DNA of 64,000 nt from assembly GCF_024701375.2 (NCBI RefSeq), contig NZ_CP113912.1, forward strand, positions 1-64,000, given 5' to 3'. Shown here piece after piece: positions 8,617 to 18,089 of this stretch; the first letter of the stretch is position 1; every line of letters begins with the position of its first letter. The DNA comes from Streptomyces sp. KMM 9044. GTDB lineage: Bacteria; Actinomycetota; Actinomycetes; Streptomycetales; Streptomycetaceae. Both the position numbers and the translations under genes were made by a program. A model generated the notes under the pieces. That model searched no databases. It was not told where the DNA came from and was given only the letters and a program-made list of their open reading frames with translations.

Positions 8617-9850
8617 TGACCGCCAGCGGCCTCCCAGCCGTCACTGTCCTCGACTCTGTTGCTCCATTGCGGAGAGGGACGCCGGCCTGTCGGCGGGGCG
8701 CAGGGAACGGGTCTCGCGAGGAGGCGGTCCGGCCCCGGCCGGCCCTCTCGGACGCGGTGCGTGACCCTCCCCCGAATAGAGCAACAGAGTCGTCCTCGTC
8801 GACAAAGACGACCACCCCGCATGGACGGCCGCCGCACATGCCGCACACGCCCCGCCATCGGACGTCTGACCATCGACCCCAGCCCCGCCAATGGCGCACC
8901 CGCCGCCCTCGCGCACGACCTGCTCTACTCCCTGGGCAAACGCCTCCTCAAGGCGGAGAAACCCACGGAACCTGGGCCGACTCCCAACACCCCGCTTGGG
9001 ACGCCGTCGCCGCCTGGGTCCTCACCCACCACATCGGGCACCTCATCGTCTGCCGCACCGACCGCCTCACCACCGCCCGCCAGAGACAACTACTCACCCT
9101 CCGCGAACGCTGCGGCATCCACCTCACCCTCCTCTGGCACCGCCCGGTCAGCCCCACACTGACCACGCTCCTCGACGAGACCCCGCACCACATCATCGGC
9201 GCCCTCCCCCACGCACGCGTCGCCCTGGAGCAGACGGAACACCCACTGGCCGACATCCCGAACCCTGAACAGCACCGGCACTCCGACCCCGCACCCTGCC
9301 AAGACGACGGGCCATGGACCCCCTCGAGCACCGTTGGACGGCGTAGTGGTGGACCGTCTCGCGCGGACCCCGTGCCAGGGCGCCCCCGCGGGTACCCCTG
9401 GCAGCGCCTCACCGTCCCTGCACGGAGACGACTTCACGGCGCGAGACGTCCTCGCCACCCGGCTGACCACAGTGGCCCACCCGCTGCACGCCGCAGCCCT
9501 GACCATCCACGCCATCACCGCAGCCGACATCGATCGGCTCGCACTCATCCGCGCCATTGACATCGACGAGAACGCAACCACCGTCAAAGTCCACGACAGC
9601 ACCACCCACCGCCGATGCCGGCTCTACCCCTGCCCACCTGGACACGCCCCTCATACGCGCCGCCCGCATCCACAGTCAGCTGAAGGACCGCGCCCCGGAC
9701 AACCCGCTCTTCTCCCTCATCACCGCCCGAGACGGAGAACAACTCACCCTCACCGCAACAGGAATCCGCTACGCGTTCGGCCCCCTGCGGCAAGAGGATG
9801 CTGCTCGCCTTCACCAGGCGGCGCTCACCGGAGCACTCCCACGGCCCTGA
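8616..9850 (+). pseudogene. Third transposon gene, decayed and split by a MITE
   Basis: GTG 8616 overlaps the ATPase stop (TAGTG) and begins TASGLPAVTVL. The MITE at 8652-8791 interrupts here; removing it with one target copy continues as VDKDDHPAWTAAAHAAH. Coding sense then hops between frames: ALAHDLLYSLGKRLLKAEKP, then AWVLTHHIGHLIVCRTDRL with LRERCGIHLTLLWHRPVS, then VLATRLTTVAHPLHAAALTI with ADIDRLALIRAIDIDEN, then IRAARIHSQLKDRAPDNPLF with GIRYAFGPL, ending at 9850. At least three frameshifts besides the MITE, so it is dead. I have a vague memory of such a protein beside Mu-type transposase and ATPase genes in Streptomyces; the last part resembles a DNA-binding accessory or recombinase-like fold, but the function is not known to me. 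Confidence 0.72.
8652..8791. mobile_element. MITE family B, copy 1 (140 bp, 6-bp target duplication)
   Basis: Ends are GACTCTGTTGCTCCATTGC and its near-inverse ending AGCAACAGAGTC. Flanking hexamers are GTCCTC at 8646-8651 and 8792-8797. The tips match family A, but the interior is different and GC-richer (GGAGGCGGTCCGGCCCCGG region). It interrupts the third transposon gene between the codons for TVL and VDK. Confidence 0.93.
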
Positions 9851-10142
9851 CCAGCAACAATGCGCTCCACGCTGTACCGACCGGCAACCAACTGACCTGC
9901 TCAGACGCCAAAAACGTCAGCCCCAGATCGGCATCCATGTCACCACTCGAAACCCGCACAGCAACAAACTGACCTGCAGAATCCCCGTATCTCCCGCACT
10001 GACATCACGATGCCGAACCACCACCGACAAAACCCCGCAGATCATCAATGACGCCCTTGCCTCCGGCTCGGGGTAAGCACCACCTCTTCCCCCAGGGGAC
10101 TTCCACCCCCAAGCAATCGCCTATGCTGGGCGCACCACGCGA
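9851..10142. other. Non-coding stretch, possible transposon end
   Basis: No credible ORF. It lies between the decayed transposon and the tap-tpg terminator. The right end of the transposon should be in or near this stretch, but I could not identify matching terminal repeats by eye. Confidence 0.5.
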
Positions 10143-10171
10143 GCGGGCCCGGACCGTCGGTCCGGGCCCGC
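10143..10171. terminator. Hairpin terminator after tpg
   Basis: A 13-bp perfect stem, GCGGGCCCGGACC with its inverse, and a three-base loop, 22 bases past the tpg stop. It is without a long T run, as is common in Streptomyces. Confidence 0.75.
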
Positions 10172-10192
10172 GGGCTGTTCGGGGCGTGGCTG

Positions 10193-10750
10193 CTACAGCT
10201 CGAACTCGAGGTGCTCGATGTCTGTGAAGCGCACCTCCTCCAGGGAGCCGGCGCGGCGGCCGCCGTCCTGGAAGTAGACCTCCTTGAGCGCTTCGGCCGC
10301 GATCTTCTGGAGCTGCTGTTCGCTGGCACCGGCCTCCTGGGCGTCGAAGAGGCGGGCGGCGTGCTGCGGGGGCAGGGCCACGGTCAGGTGCCGGATGCGG
10401 TCCTGGTCCGTCGACCCGATCGGTGCGGTGTAGCCCATGCGGGCGCGGGTGTCGATGACGATGCCGCCCGTGCTGGCCGCCTTCTGCCGGGCCTTGGCAC
10501 GGATCTGCGGCTGCCACCGCTTCTTCACCTCGCGCTCCAGACGCGCGGCAAGATCGGGGCGGGGCTTCTTGATCTGGTCCTTCACGTACCGCTCGACGGT
10601 GCGCTGGGAGACCCGCAGCATCTGGGCGACCGCCTTCGTGCCCTTGAGCTGCTTGACCAGGTACCGCATCTGCGCACCTGCGCTCTTGGGTGCCGGGCGG
10701 GTGAACGCCTTCTGTACCGCGGCCTCCAGGCCGTCCCCGAACAGGCTCAT
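10193..10750 (-). CDS. tpg: Telomere terminal protein Tpg
   Basis: 185 residues, the usual length for Streptomyces Tpg, which is covalently attached to 5' DNA ends and primes telomere patching. It begins MSLFGDGLEAAVQKAF and contains the helix-turn-helix-like AQMLRVSQRTVERYVKDQ and the segment PRPDLAARLEREVKKRW typical of the family. The C-terminal half holds MGYTAPIGSTDQDRIRHL and the acidic tail TDIEHLEFEL. GTAGGAGTAGG lies just upstream of the ATG. It follows tap by 12 bases in the same operon, as in known tap-tpg pairs. Together with the telomere this shows the replicon carries its own end-replication genes. Confidence 0.95.
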   Translation of the reverse strand: MSLFGDGLEAAVQKAFTRPAPKSAGAQMRYLVKQLKGTKAVAQMLRVSQRTVERYVKDQIKKPRPDLAARLEREVKKRWQPQIRAKARQKAASTGGIVIDTRARMGYTAPIGSTDQDRIRHLTVALPPQHAARLFDAQEAGASEQQLQKIAAEALKEVYFQDGGRRAGSLEEVRFTDIEHLEFEL

Positions 10751-10762
10751 CGTGGCCTACTC

Positions 10763-13009
10763 CTACTCTCCGTTGTCGACGTCGGTGACGGTGCCGTCCT
10801 TGATGTACCGGGCGAGGTTGAGTTCCGGGGCGTTGAACCGCTCGCGGACCTCTTCGCCCCACAGCACACTCTGGGTGCCTTCGTGCTTGACCAGGCCGGG
10901 GTTGATGCCGAGCTTGAAACCGCCGGGCAGCGGCTTGTCCTCCCGGTAGGGCAGGAAGTCCAGCGGCGAGGGCCCGTTGGCGGCGTAGACGACGCAGTCG
11001 GACAGGATCGCGATGGGGTACTGCCCGGTGAAGGCGGCGTGCTTGACGATCTTGCGGTGCAGGTTCATGCGGGTGCGGGAGATGACCGCCGCCCGGATGT
11101 CGGGCCGCCAGGTCGGGCGGGACAGGGCGCGCCACGGCTCGCCCGGCCGCCAGCCCTCGCCGCGGGGCCGCTCGCGGAGCTTGCCCAGGCCGCCCTTGAC
11201 CGTCGCCTTGATCGCCGTGGTGACGATCGCGAACTCCGGGTCGCGGTCCTTGTAACCGTCCATCGCCGCGAGGAAGTCCTCGGGCGCGAGGTCGGCGTCG
11301 ACGCCGAGGTCGGCCATCGTAGCGAGGTAGGCGTCGCGCAGTCGCTGGTACCAGCCGTCCAGGTACCGGCCGTTGTCGTACCGGACCCACGCCTCGATCG
11401 GCCGCACCTCGTAGCCGAGCTCTTGGGCGTACGCGACGGTGGACGTCGCGTACCAGGCCGGGCCGGTCGGGCGCTCGCCCTTCGGCGTGAACGGCGAGGG
11501 CAGCAGTGAACCGTCCAGCTCCACCCACTCCTTGCCGACCTTCACGCGGGACAGGTCGACGTGGGAGAGGTCGACCAGCCACGAGCCGGGCAGCTTCGGG
11601 TCGAACGCCGGGGCCTTGACGTGCGTCGCCTCGCCCAGGCCGACGTTCAGACCGTTGGCGCCGGCGGCGAAGGCCATGTTGACGTCGATGCCGACCAGGT
11701 AGCGCAGGGTGCACTCCGCGTCGGTCATCGGCCTTGCCCAGTCGTACGCCTCCTCGAACAGCTTCTCCGCCGGGCCGCGGACGTGGAAGCGGGGCAGGTC
11801 TTTGAGGACGGGGTGGCCGTCGGGGACCTCGCACGGCGGCCAGTTCATCGGGTCGATGGCGTCCTTGCCCAGCGAGCCGGGGTTGTGCTCGCCGGTGCGC
11901 TTGCCGTCGGCGTCCGGCTCAGAGGCGCGCGTCGGCGGGTGCAGCGCGGTCATCAGCTCCAGGCCAGTCACGGCGGTCGAACCGCGCGGCGTCATCACCC
12001 GTGAGGCGTACACGCCCAGCGCGCGGGCGAGTTCCGCCGGCGGAAGCTGCCCAGCCTCACCCCAGTGCCGCGTGTCCAGCGCGTTCCATGACGGGATACA
12101 CAGCTGCACACACTGGCGCTCCGAACCGGTGGCGGGGCGGTAGATCCGCGCCCACGGCCCGAAGCCGCGCTTGGTCAGCTTCCACTCCGCCCGGGTCAGC
12201 TGCTTGATGACCTTGTGGCCCTCCGGGACCCGCCCGGCGTGCTTCTCCTCCTCCGCGAGTGTGACGGGCAGGCCGTAGCGTTCCAGGGCGGCCTCGGTGA
12301 GCACGATCAGCGGGTCGGCGTCCTTGCCCGGCCCTGACAGCTTCGGCTGACCGAGCTTCGCTTCCTTGAGTGTCCAGTCCACCAGGGACGGAAGGGACTT
12401 GGCGGGTACGTCCAGGACCAGGCCGCCGGTGCAGTACGCCAGCACCTTGCCGTCCTCGACATCGACCACCGCTAGCGGGCCGTTCTCGAACCGCGGGTCG
12501 GTACCGTCCGCCGGAGTGCCGGCCGGGGCCGCCTTCTTCGCACCCGGGCGGTGCGACGTCGATGTCGGCCTGGTGGTGCGTGCCGCACGCGGCGCGGCCG
12601 CGGGAGCAGCGGTGACGGGAGTAGGAGCGGGGGGCTGGGTGTTCTCGGTTGGGGTCATGTCCGCAGCCTCGGACGGCTGCCCTATGGCCAGAGTCCGCGC
12701 TTCCGCCGGGGCGGGCGCGCCGGTGAACGTGGCCGGCGCCGCGGCGTCCTGCACGGGCGCGTCGGCCGGGGCGGGGTAGAGCTCCGCGAGCTTGTCCAGC
12801 AGCCGGGCGTAGGCGTCGCGCTCCGGCGGGCGGGGCTCGGTCTTGCCGGACTCCCAGCCGGACACCGTGGCCCGGCGCACCTTCAGTGCGATGGCCACTT
12901 CGTCGATCGTCAGACCGTGCGCGGCGCGCAGCCGCTTGCGTTCCGTCGGCGGCGGCAGCACGGCGCGGGACGCGACCAGCGCGTCGACCGCGTCGAACAA
13001 CTCGGACAT
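10763..13009 (-). CDS. tap: Telomere-associated protein Tap
   Basis: 748 residues. ATG 13009 is chosen because AGGAGG lies six bases upstream; an in-frame start at 13030 lacks this. The N-terminus is an XRE-type HTH (LTIDEVAIALKVRRATVSGW, residues ~30-50), followed by a Pro/Ala-rich linker to about residue 165. The large C-terminal domain (DVEDGKVLAYCTGGLVLDVP, YLVGIDVNMAFAAGANGLNV, LSDCVVYAANGPSPLDFLPY) resembles the polymerase-like fold of Tap. In Streptomyces, Tap binds telomere 3' overhangs and recruits Tpg. Tap lies upstream of Tpg in one operon, about 13 kb from the end. Confidence 0.95.
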   Translation of the reverse strand: MSELFDAVDALVASRAVLPPPTERKRLRAAHGLTIDEVAIALKVRRATVSGWESGKTEPRPPERDAYARLLDKLAELYPAPADAPVQDAAAPATFTGAPAPAEARTLAIGQPSEAADMTPTENTQPPAPTPVTAAPAAAPRAARTTRPTSTSHRPGAKKAAPAGTPADGTDPRFENGPLAVVDVEDGKVLAYCTGGLVLDVPAKSLPSLVDWTLKEAKLGQPKLSGPGKDADPLIVLTEAALERYGLPVTLAEEEKHAGRVPEGHKVIKQLTRAEWKLTKRGFGPWARIYRPATGSERQCVQLCIPSWNALDTRHWGEAGQLPPAELARALGVYASRVMTPRGSTAVTGLELMTALHPPTRASEPDADGKRTGEHNPGSLGKDAIDPMNWPPCEVPDGHPVLKDLPRFHVRGPAEKLFEEAYDWARPMTDAECTLRYLVGIDVNMAFAAGANGLNVGLGEATHVKAPAFDPKLPGSWLVDLSHVDLSRVKVGKEWVELDGSLLPSPFTPKGERPTGPAWYATSTVAYAQELGYEVRPIEAWVRYDNGRYLDGWYQRLRDAYLATMADLGVDADLAPEDFLAAMDGYKDRDPEFAIVTTAIKATVKGGLGKLRERPRGEGWRPGEPWRALSRPTWRPDIRAAVISRTRMNLHRKIVKHAAFTGQYPIAILSDCVVYAANGPSPLDFLPYREDKPLPGGFKLGINPGLVKHEGTQSVLWGEEVRERFNAPELNLARYIKDGTVTDVDNGE

Positions 13010-13040
13010 TGAACACCTCCTGACCAACACCCTACCTCAT

Positions 13041-13087
13041 TAAACGTACGATCCGCGCACTCTTCACGTGCATGTAGCGTACGAATT
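13041..13087. promoter_or_regulatory. tap / coiled-coil gene intergenic repeats
   Basis: Two CGTACGA boxes, at 13045-13051 and 13078-13084, 33 bases apart in the region upstream of both tap (minus) and the plus-strand gene at 13205. Being self-complementary and about three helical turns apart, they could bind a dimeric regulator such as the HTH of Tap itself. This is only a pattern; no promoter is assigned. Confidence 0.35.
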
Positions 13088-13204
13088 GCGTTCGGAGGTG
13101 GTAGGGGTGGTTCCGGTCAGGGAAGGGCTGGAAACCATCGCGTCACGCCAGGTCCTCATGGGGAGGTATGGGCGGTCGCATGCTCGGAGTAATCAGGGGG
13201 TCAC

Positions 13205-14176
13205 GTGGGGTGGAAAGACGCGTTCGGCGACGCCATGCGGGAACTGGAGGCGATACGACACCAACTCGCACGTCTGGATCGCCTCGATGACCCGACGGTC
13301 GGGCTGACCGCATTGCACGGTGACGTCACGCAGAGCCGCCTGAAAATCCTGGAACAGCTCCAGGCAGGCGTCACCGGACTGCGGGAGGAGAACCGGGAGG
13401 TCCGCCGCCGTCAGGACCGAATGATCAGCGACCTGAATGAGACGCGAGGCGAGCTCCGGCAGCTCTTGGACCTTGTCGACGTTCTGCGTTCCTTCGTGCC
13501 GCCTGAAGGGGCAGGCGGCACGTCCGGCGAAGGCACACAGGCACGTTCCGAGGGGACTGCGCAGCCGCCCGAACCCGAGGTCGGCTACGTCTCGTCCGCC
13601 GGAGCCGAAGGTCATCCGTCCGTCTCAACCGACACCGACTCCCAGGGGGGAACCATGGAGAACACTGGGCACCGGCCGCAGCCCGAGTCCGGCGAGGACC
13701 AGGACCTCGTGCTGAAGCGCGCCATCGAGGCCGCCTACCAGGGCACCGGCACCCCTGCCGGCCAGTCCTCTGCTGCCACGCCGCAGGCCTCCGCCGGCGC
13801 GGTGGATCCGCAGGTCGCCCACGGCGTCCTGCTGTTGAAGGCCGCCGGTGTGGCCTCCGCCGAACTGATCGCGCACCGCGACACCTGGGAGTGGCTCGCC
13901 GCCCTGGCCGTCGACCACAGCCACTTCCGCACCCCGCCCTCGGTCGAGGACATCAAGGAGGGCCGCGTCCAGACCGTCCTGTCCGGACGCTCCCTCATCG
14001 CCCTGCTCATCGAGCTGTGGAACACCCGTTCCACCGCCACCCCGCTGCAGGCCGACTACGCACTCGCCATGACTACCTACGACCGCATCGCGGTCGAACT
14101 CACCGACCTCACCGGACAAGGCGAGACCATCCGCATCATCTTGGATGACGGTCTCCCCCAGGACTCCGGCGACTGA
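13205..14176 (+). CDS. Coiled-coil plasmid protein, unknown function
   Basis: 323 residues, GTG start with AGGGGG eight bases upstream. Residues ~8-95 are a long amphipathic helix (LEAIRHQLARLDRL, LREENREVRRRQDRMISDLN, RGELRQLLDLVDVLRSF), almost certainly coiled coil. A Gly/Pro/Ser-rich linker spans residues ~100-200. The C-terminal domain (~205-320) is compact and helical (VAHGVLLLKAAGVASAELIA, TWEWLAALAVDHSHF, GRSLIALLIELWNTRS). It is divergent from tap-tpg and followed by two strong hairpins, so it is a single-gene unit. No function is recognised; its position suggests a replicon maintenance or transfer role, which is inference only. Confidence 0.75.
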   Translation: MGWKDAFGDAMRELEAIRHQLARLDRLDDPTVGLTALHGDVTQSRLKILEQLQAGVTGLREENREVRRRQDRMISDLNETRGELRQLLDLVDVLRSFVPPEGAGGTSGEGTQARSEGTAQPPEPEVGYVSSAGAEGHPSVSTDTDSQGGTMENTGHRPQPESGEDQDLVLKRAIEAAYQGTGTPAGQSSAATPQASAGAVDPQVAHGVLLLKAAGVASAELIAHRDTWEWLAALAVDHSHFRTPPSVEDIKEGRVQTVLSGRSLIALLIELWNTRSTATPLQADYALAMTTYDRIAVELTDLTGQGETIRIILDDGLPQDSGD

Positions 14177-14200
14177 CCGGCATCTCACCGAGAAGCAGAA

Positions 14201-14232
14201 GACGGCCGCCCGGAACGATCCGGGCGGCCGTC
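14201..14232. terminator. Hairpin terminator 1 after coiled-coil gene
   Basis: A 13-bp perfect stem, GACGGCCGCCCGG and its inverse, with a six-base loop, 24 bases past the stop at 14176. Confidence 0.75.
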
Positions 14233-14254
14233 CTGATTCGCAAGCTTCAAAGCA

Positions 14255-14287
14255 CGAGGGCCGCACGATCAAACCGTGCGGCCCTCG
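14255..14287. terminator. Hairpin terminator 2
   Basis: A 13-bp stem, CGAGGGCCGCACG and its inverse, in tandem with the hairpin just upstream. It may also block reading from the IS remnant on the other strand. Confidence 0.7.
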
Positions 14288-14336
14288 ACTGACGTCTGAA
14301 CCCTGGGGGTATGGCCTGATCGTCCCGTGCCTTCGG

Positions 14337-15243
14337 CCGCCGCGCGTCGCGGTGGCCATCTTCAACGACGCCCCGACCAGGGCCGCGTCATGGTGGGCGC
14401 CCATGGCGTAGCCGAGGCAACGGCGAGAGAACGCGTCCAGGACCGTGGCCAGATAGATCTTGCCCTCACCGGTCTCGATCTCCGTCATGTCCCCGTACCG
14501 GAGCACGTCCGGGGCCACCGCGTCGAAACGGCGATTCACCAGGTCAGGGGCGGCCTTCCGCTTGCCCTGCCGGGTCAGCGACCGCCGCCTGGGCGGCTTG
14601 CGGCCCTGCAGACCGAGCTCGGCCATGATCTCCGCGACCGTGTTCACCGACACCTGCCAGCCCTCCGCTCACAGGTCAAGTGGTCCTCGGTGAGCCGTAG
14701 GTGCCGCCGGACCCGGTGAAGAAGTGGATGATCCGCTCCTCCGGCCTCGCCCTCCTGGCCTCGCGTTTCGTCGGCTCGTCGGGGCGCCGGCGCCATGTGT
14801 GGAACCACGCCTCGCTCACCCCGGCCACCCGGCAGGACACCCGGTGCGGGACGCCGTGCTCGACCCTCTGGCTACTGGTGAAGGCGACCACCGCCTCCGG
14901 AGCGTTCTCGGTGACTTCACCCAGAGGGCCCTGCATCGCTTGAAGACATCACGCTCCATCTCCAGCTCCCGGATCCGCTTGTTCTTCTCCCCGATCTCCC
15001 GGCGCAGCCGCTCCAGCTCGGCCCGCTCGGCCTCCCGCACCCGACCGCCACCGCCACTGGCGGCTGTCGGGTGCACGGGCCGGTCCGAGGACGTCGTCCC
15101 GTTGCGCCGCCACCGCGACACCCAGCTGTGCAGCGTGCCCGGGTTGATGCCGACCTCCCCGGCCGGCCTCCCGGTCTCGACACGATGCGCACCGCACCTT
15201 CACGGAACTCGGCGTCGTACGGCGGCTTCTTCTTGGACCCCAT
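14337..15243 (-). pseudogene. IS3-family transposase remnant (OrfA and OrfB, frameshifted, OrfB truncated)
   Basis: OrfA starts at 15243 (MGSKKKPPYDAEFREGAVRIV), loses frame after about 15180, and continues in other frames with the HTH and leucine-zipper-like WVSRWRRNGT and RLRREIGEKNKRIRELE. OrfB pieces follow: GVSEAWFHTWRRRPDEPTKR and PEERIIHFFTGSGGTYGSPR, then MSVNTVAEIMAELGLQGRKP and the rve core VLRYGDMTEIETGEGKIYLA with FSRRCLGYAMGAHHDAALV. The frame loses IS3 character near 14340, so the last D and E of the catalytic triad are gone. Several frameshifts and a deletion; the element is dead. Confidence 0.85.
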
Positions 15244-15517
15244 GAATCCCAACTTCCCCTGCCATCACGGGCTCCACGCTACGAGGGGGTGCGCCACGAG
15301 GCGCCGTGTGATCGAGCGGAGGTGAAAGGACTCCGCCGTCTGCTCGTCGTAGCGGGCAGATGAAGCTGACGACAGCCTGACCTGGAGGAACGCCAGGAAG
15401 GGCGGCAAGCAGTCGTGACGAAGTCGGGCCGGTTCAGCATCGCCGGATGGGCCGGGCCCGGTGAGCGAGACGGGAAGGTGTACGCGAGGAACCGGTGTTG
15501 TTACGCCTCTAGATAGC

Positions 15518-17455
15518 GTGCCAGCTCACTCAATCCGGTGAATATGGGCTGGTTGGCGGCGCGTATCCGGCAGTCTCCCGTCCTGCCAGGACGGTGACTG
15601 TCGGTGAACTCCCGGGCAGGTTTCCCCTGCTGGGCCCGGGAGGCCACGGTGAAGGTCTACGGCGTAACCGTGGCGATGCCGCAGGGGCATAGCCGGACAC
15701 CTAACCCATCGATCGATCAGCGGTGAACGTGGGAACCGTCCGCGATCCGCTCCCGACCCGAGTCGCCTCCAGCAGCACGGAACGGGATAGGCGCGTTGCC
15801 CGCCGAAGGACGTGGACGGGGCGGAGCCGCCGTAGTACTCCGAGGCCGGGAAAGCCGGCCGCACGGGGAAGGGCGGCAGCGTGACAGACAAGGAGAGGAC
15901 TGCAATGTCCGAAGATGCCCTGGTGAACACCGGGGCCGGGATGGCCGCCGCTTGGCGGCCGGGTGTCCCGGTACGGAAGATGCAGCTCAAGTTGCACCAG
16001 TGGGCGCGGGCAGATGTCTCGCGCCGATTCGATGATCTGTACAACCTGGTCTACGATCCGGGGTTCCTGATCGATGCCTGGCACAGGGTCGCGGGCAACA
16101 CCGGGGCGAAGACGGCTGGGATCGACGGGCTGACCGTGGCCGCGATCGAATCCGGGCCGGGAGTACAGCCGTTCCTGATGGACATCAGGGACGAGCTCAA
16201 GGCGCGGACCTACCGGCCCGCGCCGGTGCGGCGCACCCAGATCCCCAAGTCCAACGGGAAGATGCGTGATCTTGGCATTCCGACCGTGAAGGACCGGGTC
16301 GTGCAAGCCGCACCGAAGGCGGTCCTGGAGCCCATCTTCGAGGCCGACTTCCTGCCGGTCTCCTACGGGTTCCGGCCGGGCCGCCGAGCCCATGACGCCA
16401 TCGCGGAGATTGTGTATCTGGCCCGCCGGGGCTACTCCGTAGTCCTGGAAGCCGACATCGAGGCGTGTTTCGACAACATCGATCACGTCGCCCTGATGGA
16501 CCGGCTACGGGCCAGGATCTCTGACAAGCGCGTCCTGGCGCTGGTGAAGGCGTTCTTGAAGGCCGGGGTCATGCACCACGGCATCGCCAAGGACACCCCC
16601 ACCGGCACTCCCCAGGGCGGGATCCTCTCCCCGCTGCCGGCCAACATCGCTCTGACGGCACTGGACAAGCACTTCCACGTCCAGTGGCACACCCGGATGG
16701 GCACCAGCTGGCAGCGCGAGAAGCGACGCAAGACTGGAACGGGAAACTGGAGATTGGTCCGCTACGCGGACGACTTCGTCGTCCTCGTTAGCGGCCCGGC
16801 CCACCGGGCCGAGGCCCTGCGCGAGCAGGTCGCCGAGGTCCTGGCCCCGATCGGACTGCGGCTTTCACCGGAGAAGACCCGTGTGGTCCACATCGATGAC
16901 GGCTTCGACTTTCTCGGCCACCACATCCGCCGCCAGCGGAAACGCGGCACGAACAAGCTCGTCGTCTATACCCGGCCCTCGAAGAAGGCCATCAAGGCCG
17001 TCAAGGACCGAGTCTCGGAACGGACCTACAGACACACCCAGAATCAGAGTCTGGCCACCCTCCTGGAGGGCCTGAACCGGACGATGACCGGGTGGGCGAC
17101 CTACTTCCGACACGGCACGGCGAAGCGGACATTCAACGCGGTCGACCACCACGCGTGGCACCGCGTCGCGATCTGGCTCCGCCGCAAACACGGCATCCCC
17201 AGCAGCCAGTTGAAGGGATTCTGTGACCAGGGATGGAGGTTCGCCGACAGCGGCACCGTGTTCCTCGGCGCATCCAGCGTCATGATCGAACGCTACCGCT
17301 ACCGCGGAGCTCGGATCCCGACTCCGTGGACCATCGAACCGGCAGCCAACAACGGCTGACCGCTGGGCAAGCCACGTGGAGAGCCGGATGCGTGGCCAAC
17401 ACGCACGTCCGGTTCGGGTCGGCGGCCCAGAGAAACGGAACGGCAGCAATGCCGC
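15518..17455 (+). mobile_element. Group II intron with maturase/reverse transcriptase
   Basis: The RT gene at 15905-17359 is followed by a textbook domain V hairpin at 17381-17415 (GAGCCGGATGCGTGGCC, then a matching arm ending CGTCCGGTTC). Upstream of the RT, 15518-15904 is non-coding and full of local stems (for example CCCGTCCTGCCAGGACGG near 15576), as expected of domains I-III. A plausible 5' boundary is the GTGCCAGCTC at 15518, loosely like the GUGYG consensus. The 3' boundary after domain VI is placed near 17455 by eye only. Group II introns self-splice and retrohome with their RT. The 3' flank is an IS transposase fragment, so the intron probably inserted beside or inside an IS. Confidence 0.8.
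15905..17359 (+). CDS. ltrA: Group II intron reverse transcriptase/maturase
   Basis: 484 residues from ATG 15905, with AGGAGAGG upstream; a GTG 24 bases earlier has no such site. RT motifs are in order: RRTQIPKSNGKMRDLGIPTV, then YGFRPGRRAHDA, VVLEADIEACFDNIDH (first catalytic Asp), GTPQGGILSPL and RYADDFVVLV (YADD near residue 287). Then come FLGHHIRRQRKRGTNK and the maturase X region (LNRTMTGWATYFRHGTAKRT). There is no clear HNH endonuclease at the end, as in many bacterial intron RTs. It is intact in length. The catalytic residues are all visible, so the intron could still be active. Confidence 0.93.
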   Translation: MSEDALVNTGAGMAAAWRPGVPVRKMQLKLHQWARADVSRRFDDLYNLVYDPGFLIDAWHRVAGNTGAKTAGIDGLTVAAIESGPGVQPFLMDIRDELKARTYRPAPVRRTQIPKSNGKMRDLGIPTVKDRVVQAAPKAVLEPIFEADFLPVSYGFRPGRRAHDAIAEIVYLARRGYSVVLEADIEACFDNIDHVALMDRLRARISDKRVLALVKAFLKAGVMHHGIAKDTPTGTPQGGILSPLPANIALTALDKHFHVQWHTRMGTSWQREKRRKTGTGNWRLVRYADDFVVLVSGPAHRAEALREQVAEVLAPIGLRLSPEKTRVVHIDDGFDFLGHHIRRQRKRGTNKLVVYTRPSKKAIKAVKDRVSERTYRHTQNQSLATLLEGLNRTMTGWATYFRHGTAKRTFNAVDHHAWHRVAIWLRRKHGIPSSQLKGFCDQGWRFADSGTVFLGASSVMIERYRYRGARIPTPWTIEPAANNG

Positions 17456-17921
17456 CACCGCGCTCTGGGCCGACCGCACAAGGTCACTTCCCTCCCTGGC
17501 GGACCGTGCACTCGATCTTCACCCGCTGGTTCCAGGACGGCGACGTCGATGCGGTCCACAACGACCTACGCGACCTGGTGCGACAGGCAGAGGGGCGGGA
17601 GACGGACCCCACAGCGGCGATCATCGACTCCCAGTCCGTGCGGGCGGCGGAAACCGTCGGCGCCGACAGCCGTGCATACGACGCGGGGAAGAAAGTGGCA
17701 GGCCGGAAGCGTCACGTGATCACAGACTGCCTCGGCCTGCTCCTGGTCGTCATCGTCACCACCGCGAGCGTGCAGGACCACGACGGCGCCAAGCCCGCAC
17801 TGACCCACCTACGCGAACTCTTCGAGACGATCCCCCTGGTATGGGCCGACGGCGGCTACGCCGACAAGCTCGTGACCCGGGCCAGGACGAAGCTCCGCCT
17901 CACCCTGGAGATCGTCGGGCA
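17456..17921 (+). pseudogene. IS5-type transposase fragment
   Basis: A piece of a DDE transposase in one frame: HFPPWRTVHSIFTRWFQDGD, then AAIIDSQSVRAAETVG (first Asp), AYDAGKKVAGRKRHVITDCL, and LVWADGGYADKL (second Asp), ending LTLEIVGHSEP. The N-terminal ~50 residues are missing at the intron side. The C-terminal third is missing where the next IS begins at 17922, and no continuation is found after 19100. Confidence 0.8.
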
Positions 17922-18089
17922 CAGTGAGCCTTTCCCAGTAACAGATCATGGAGGTCTTCTCGGCAACGTGACGGTTGCGGTGCGTGATGATGCCGGGTGG
18001 TGGGACGGTGACTCGATGCCGGACATGAGTGGAGCCTCTGGTAGGAACGGGTCTGCGAAGATCACGTTCCGCACAACCAGAGGCTCCAC

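Noticed and set aside
10005..11834. A 609-residue minus-strand frame overlapping tap and tpg
   Set aside because: Tap and Tpg are recognisable in other frames; this one has random Arg/Pro-rich composition.
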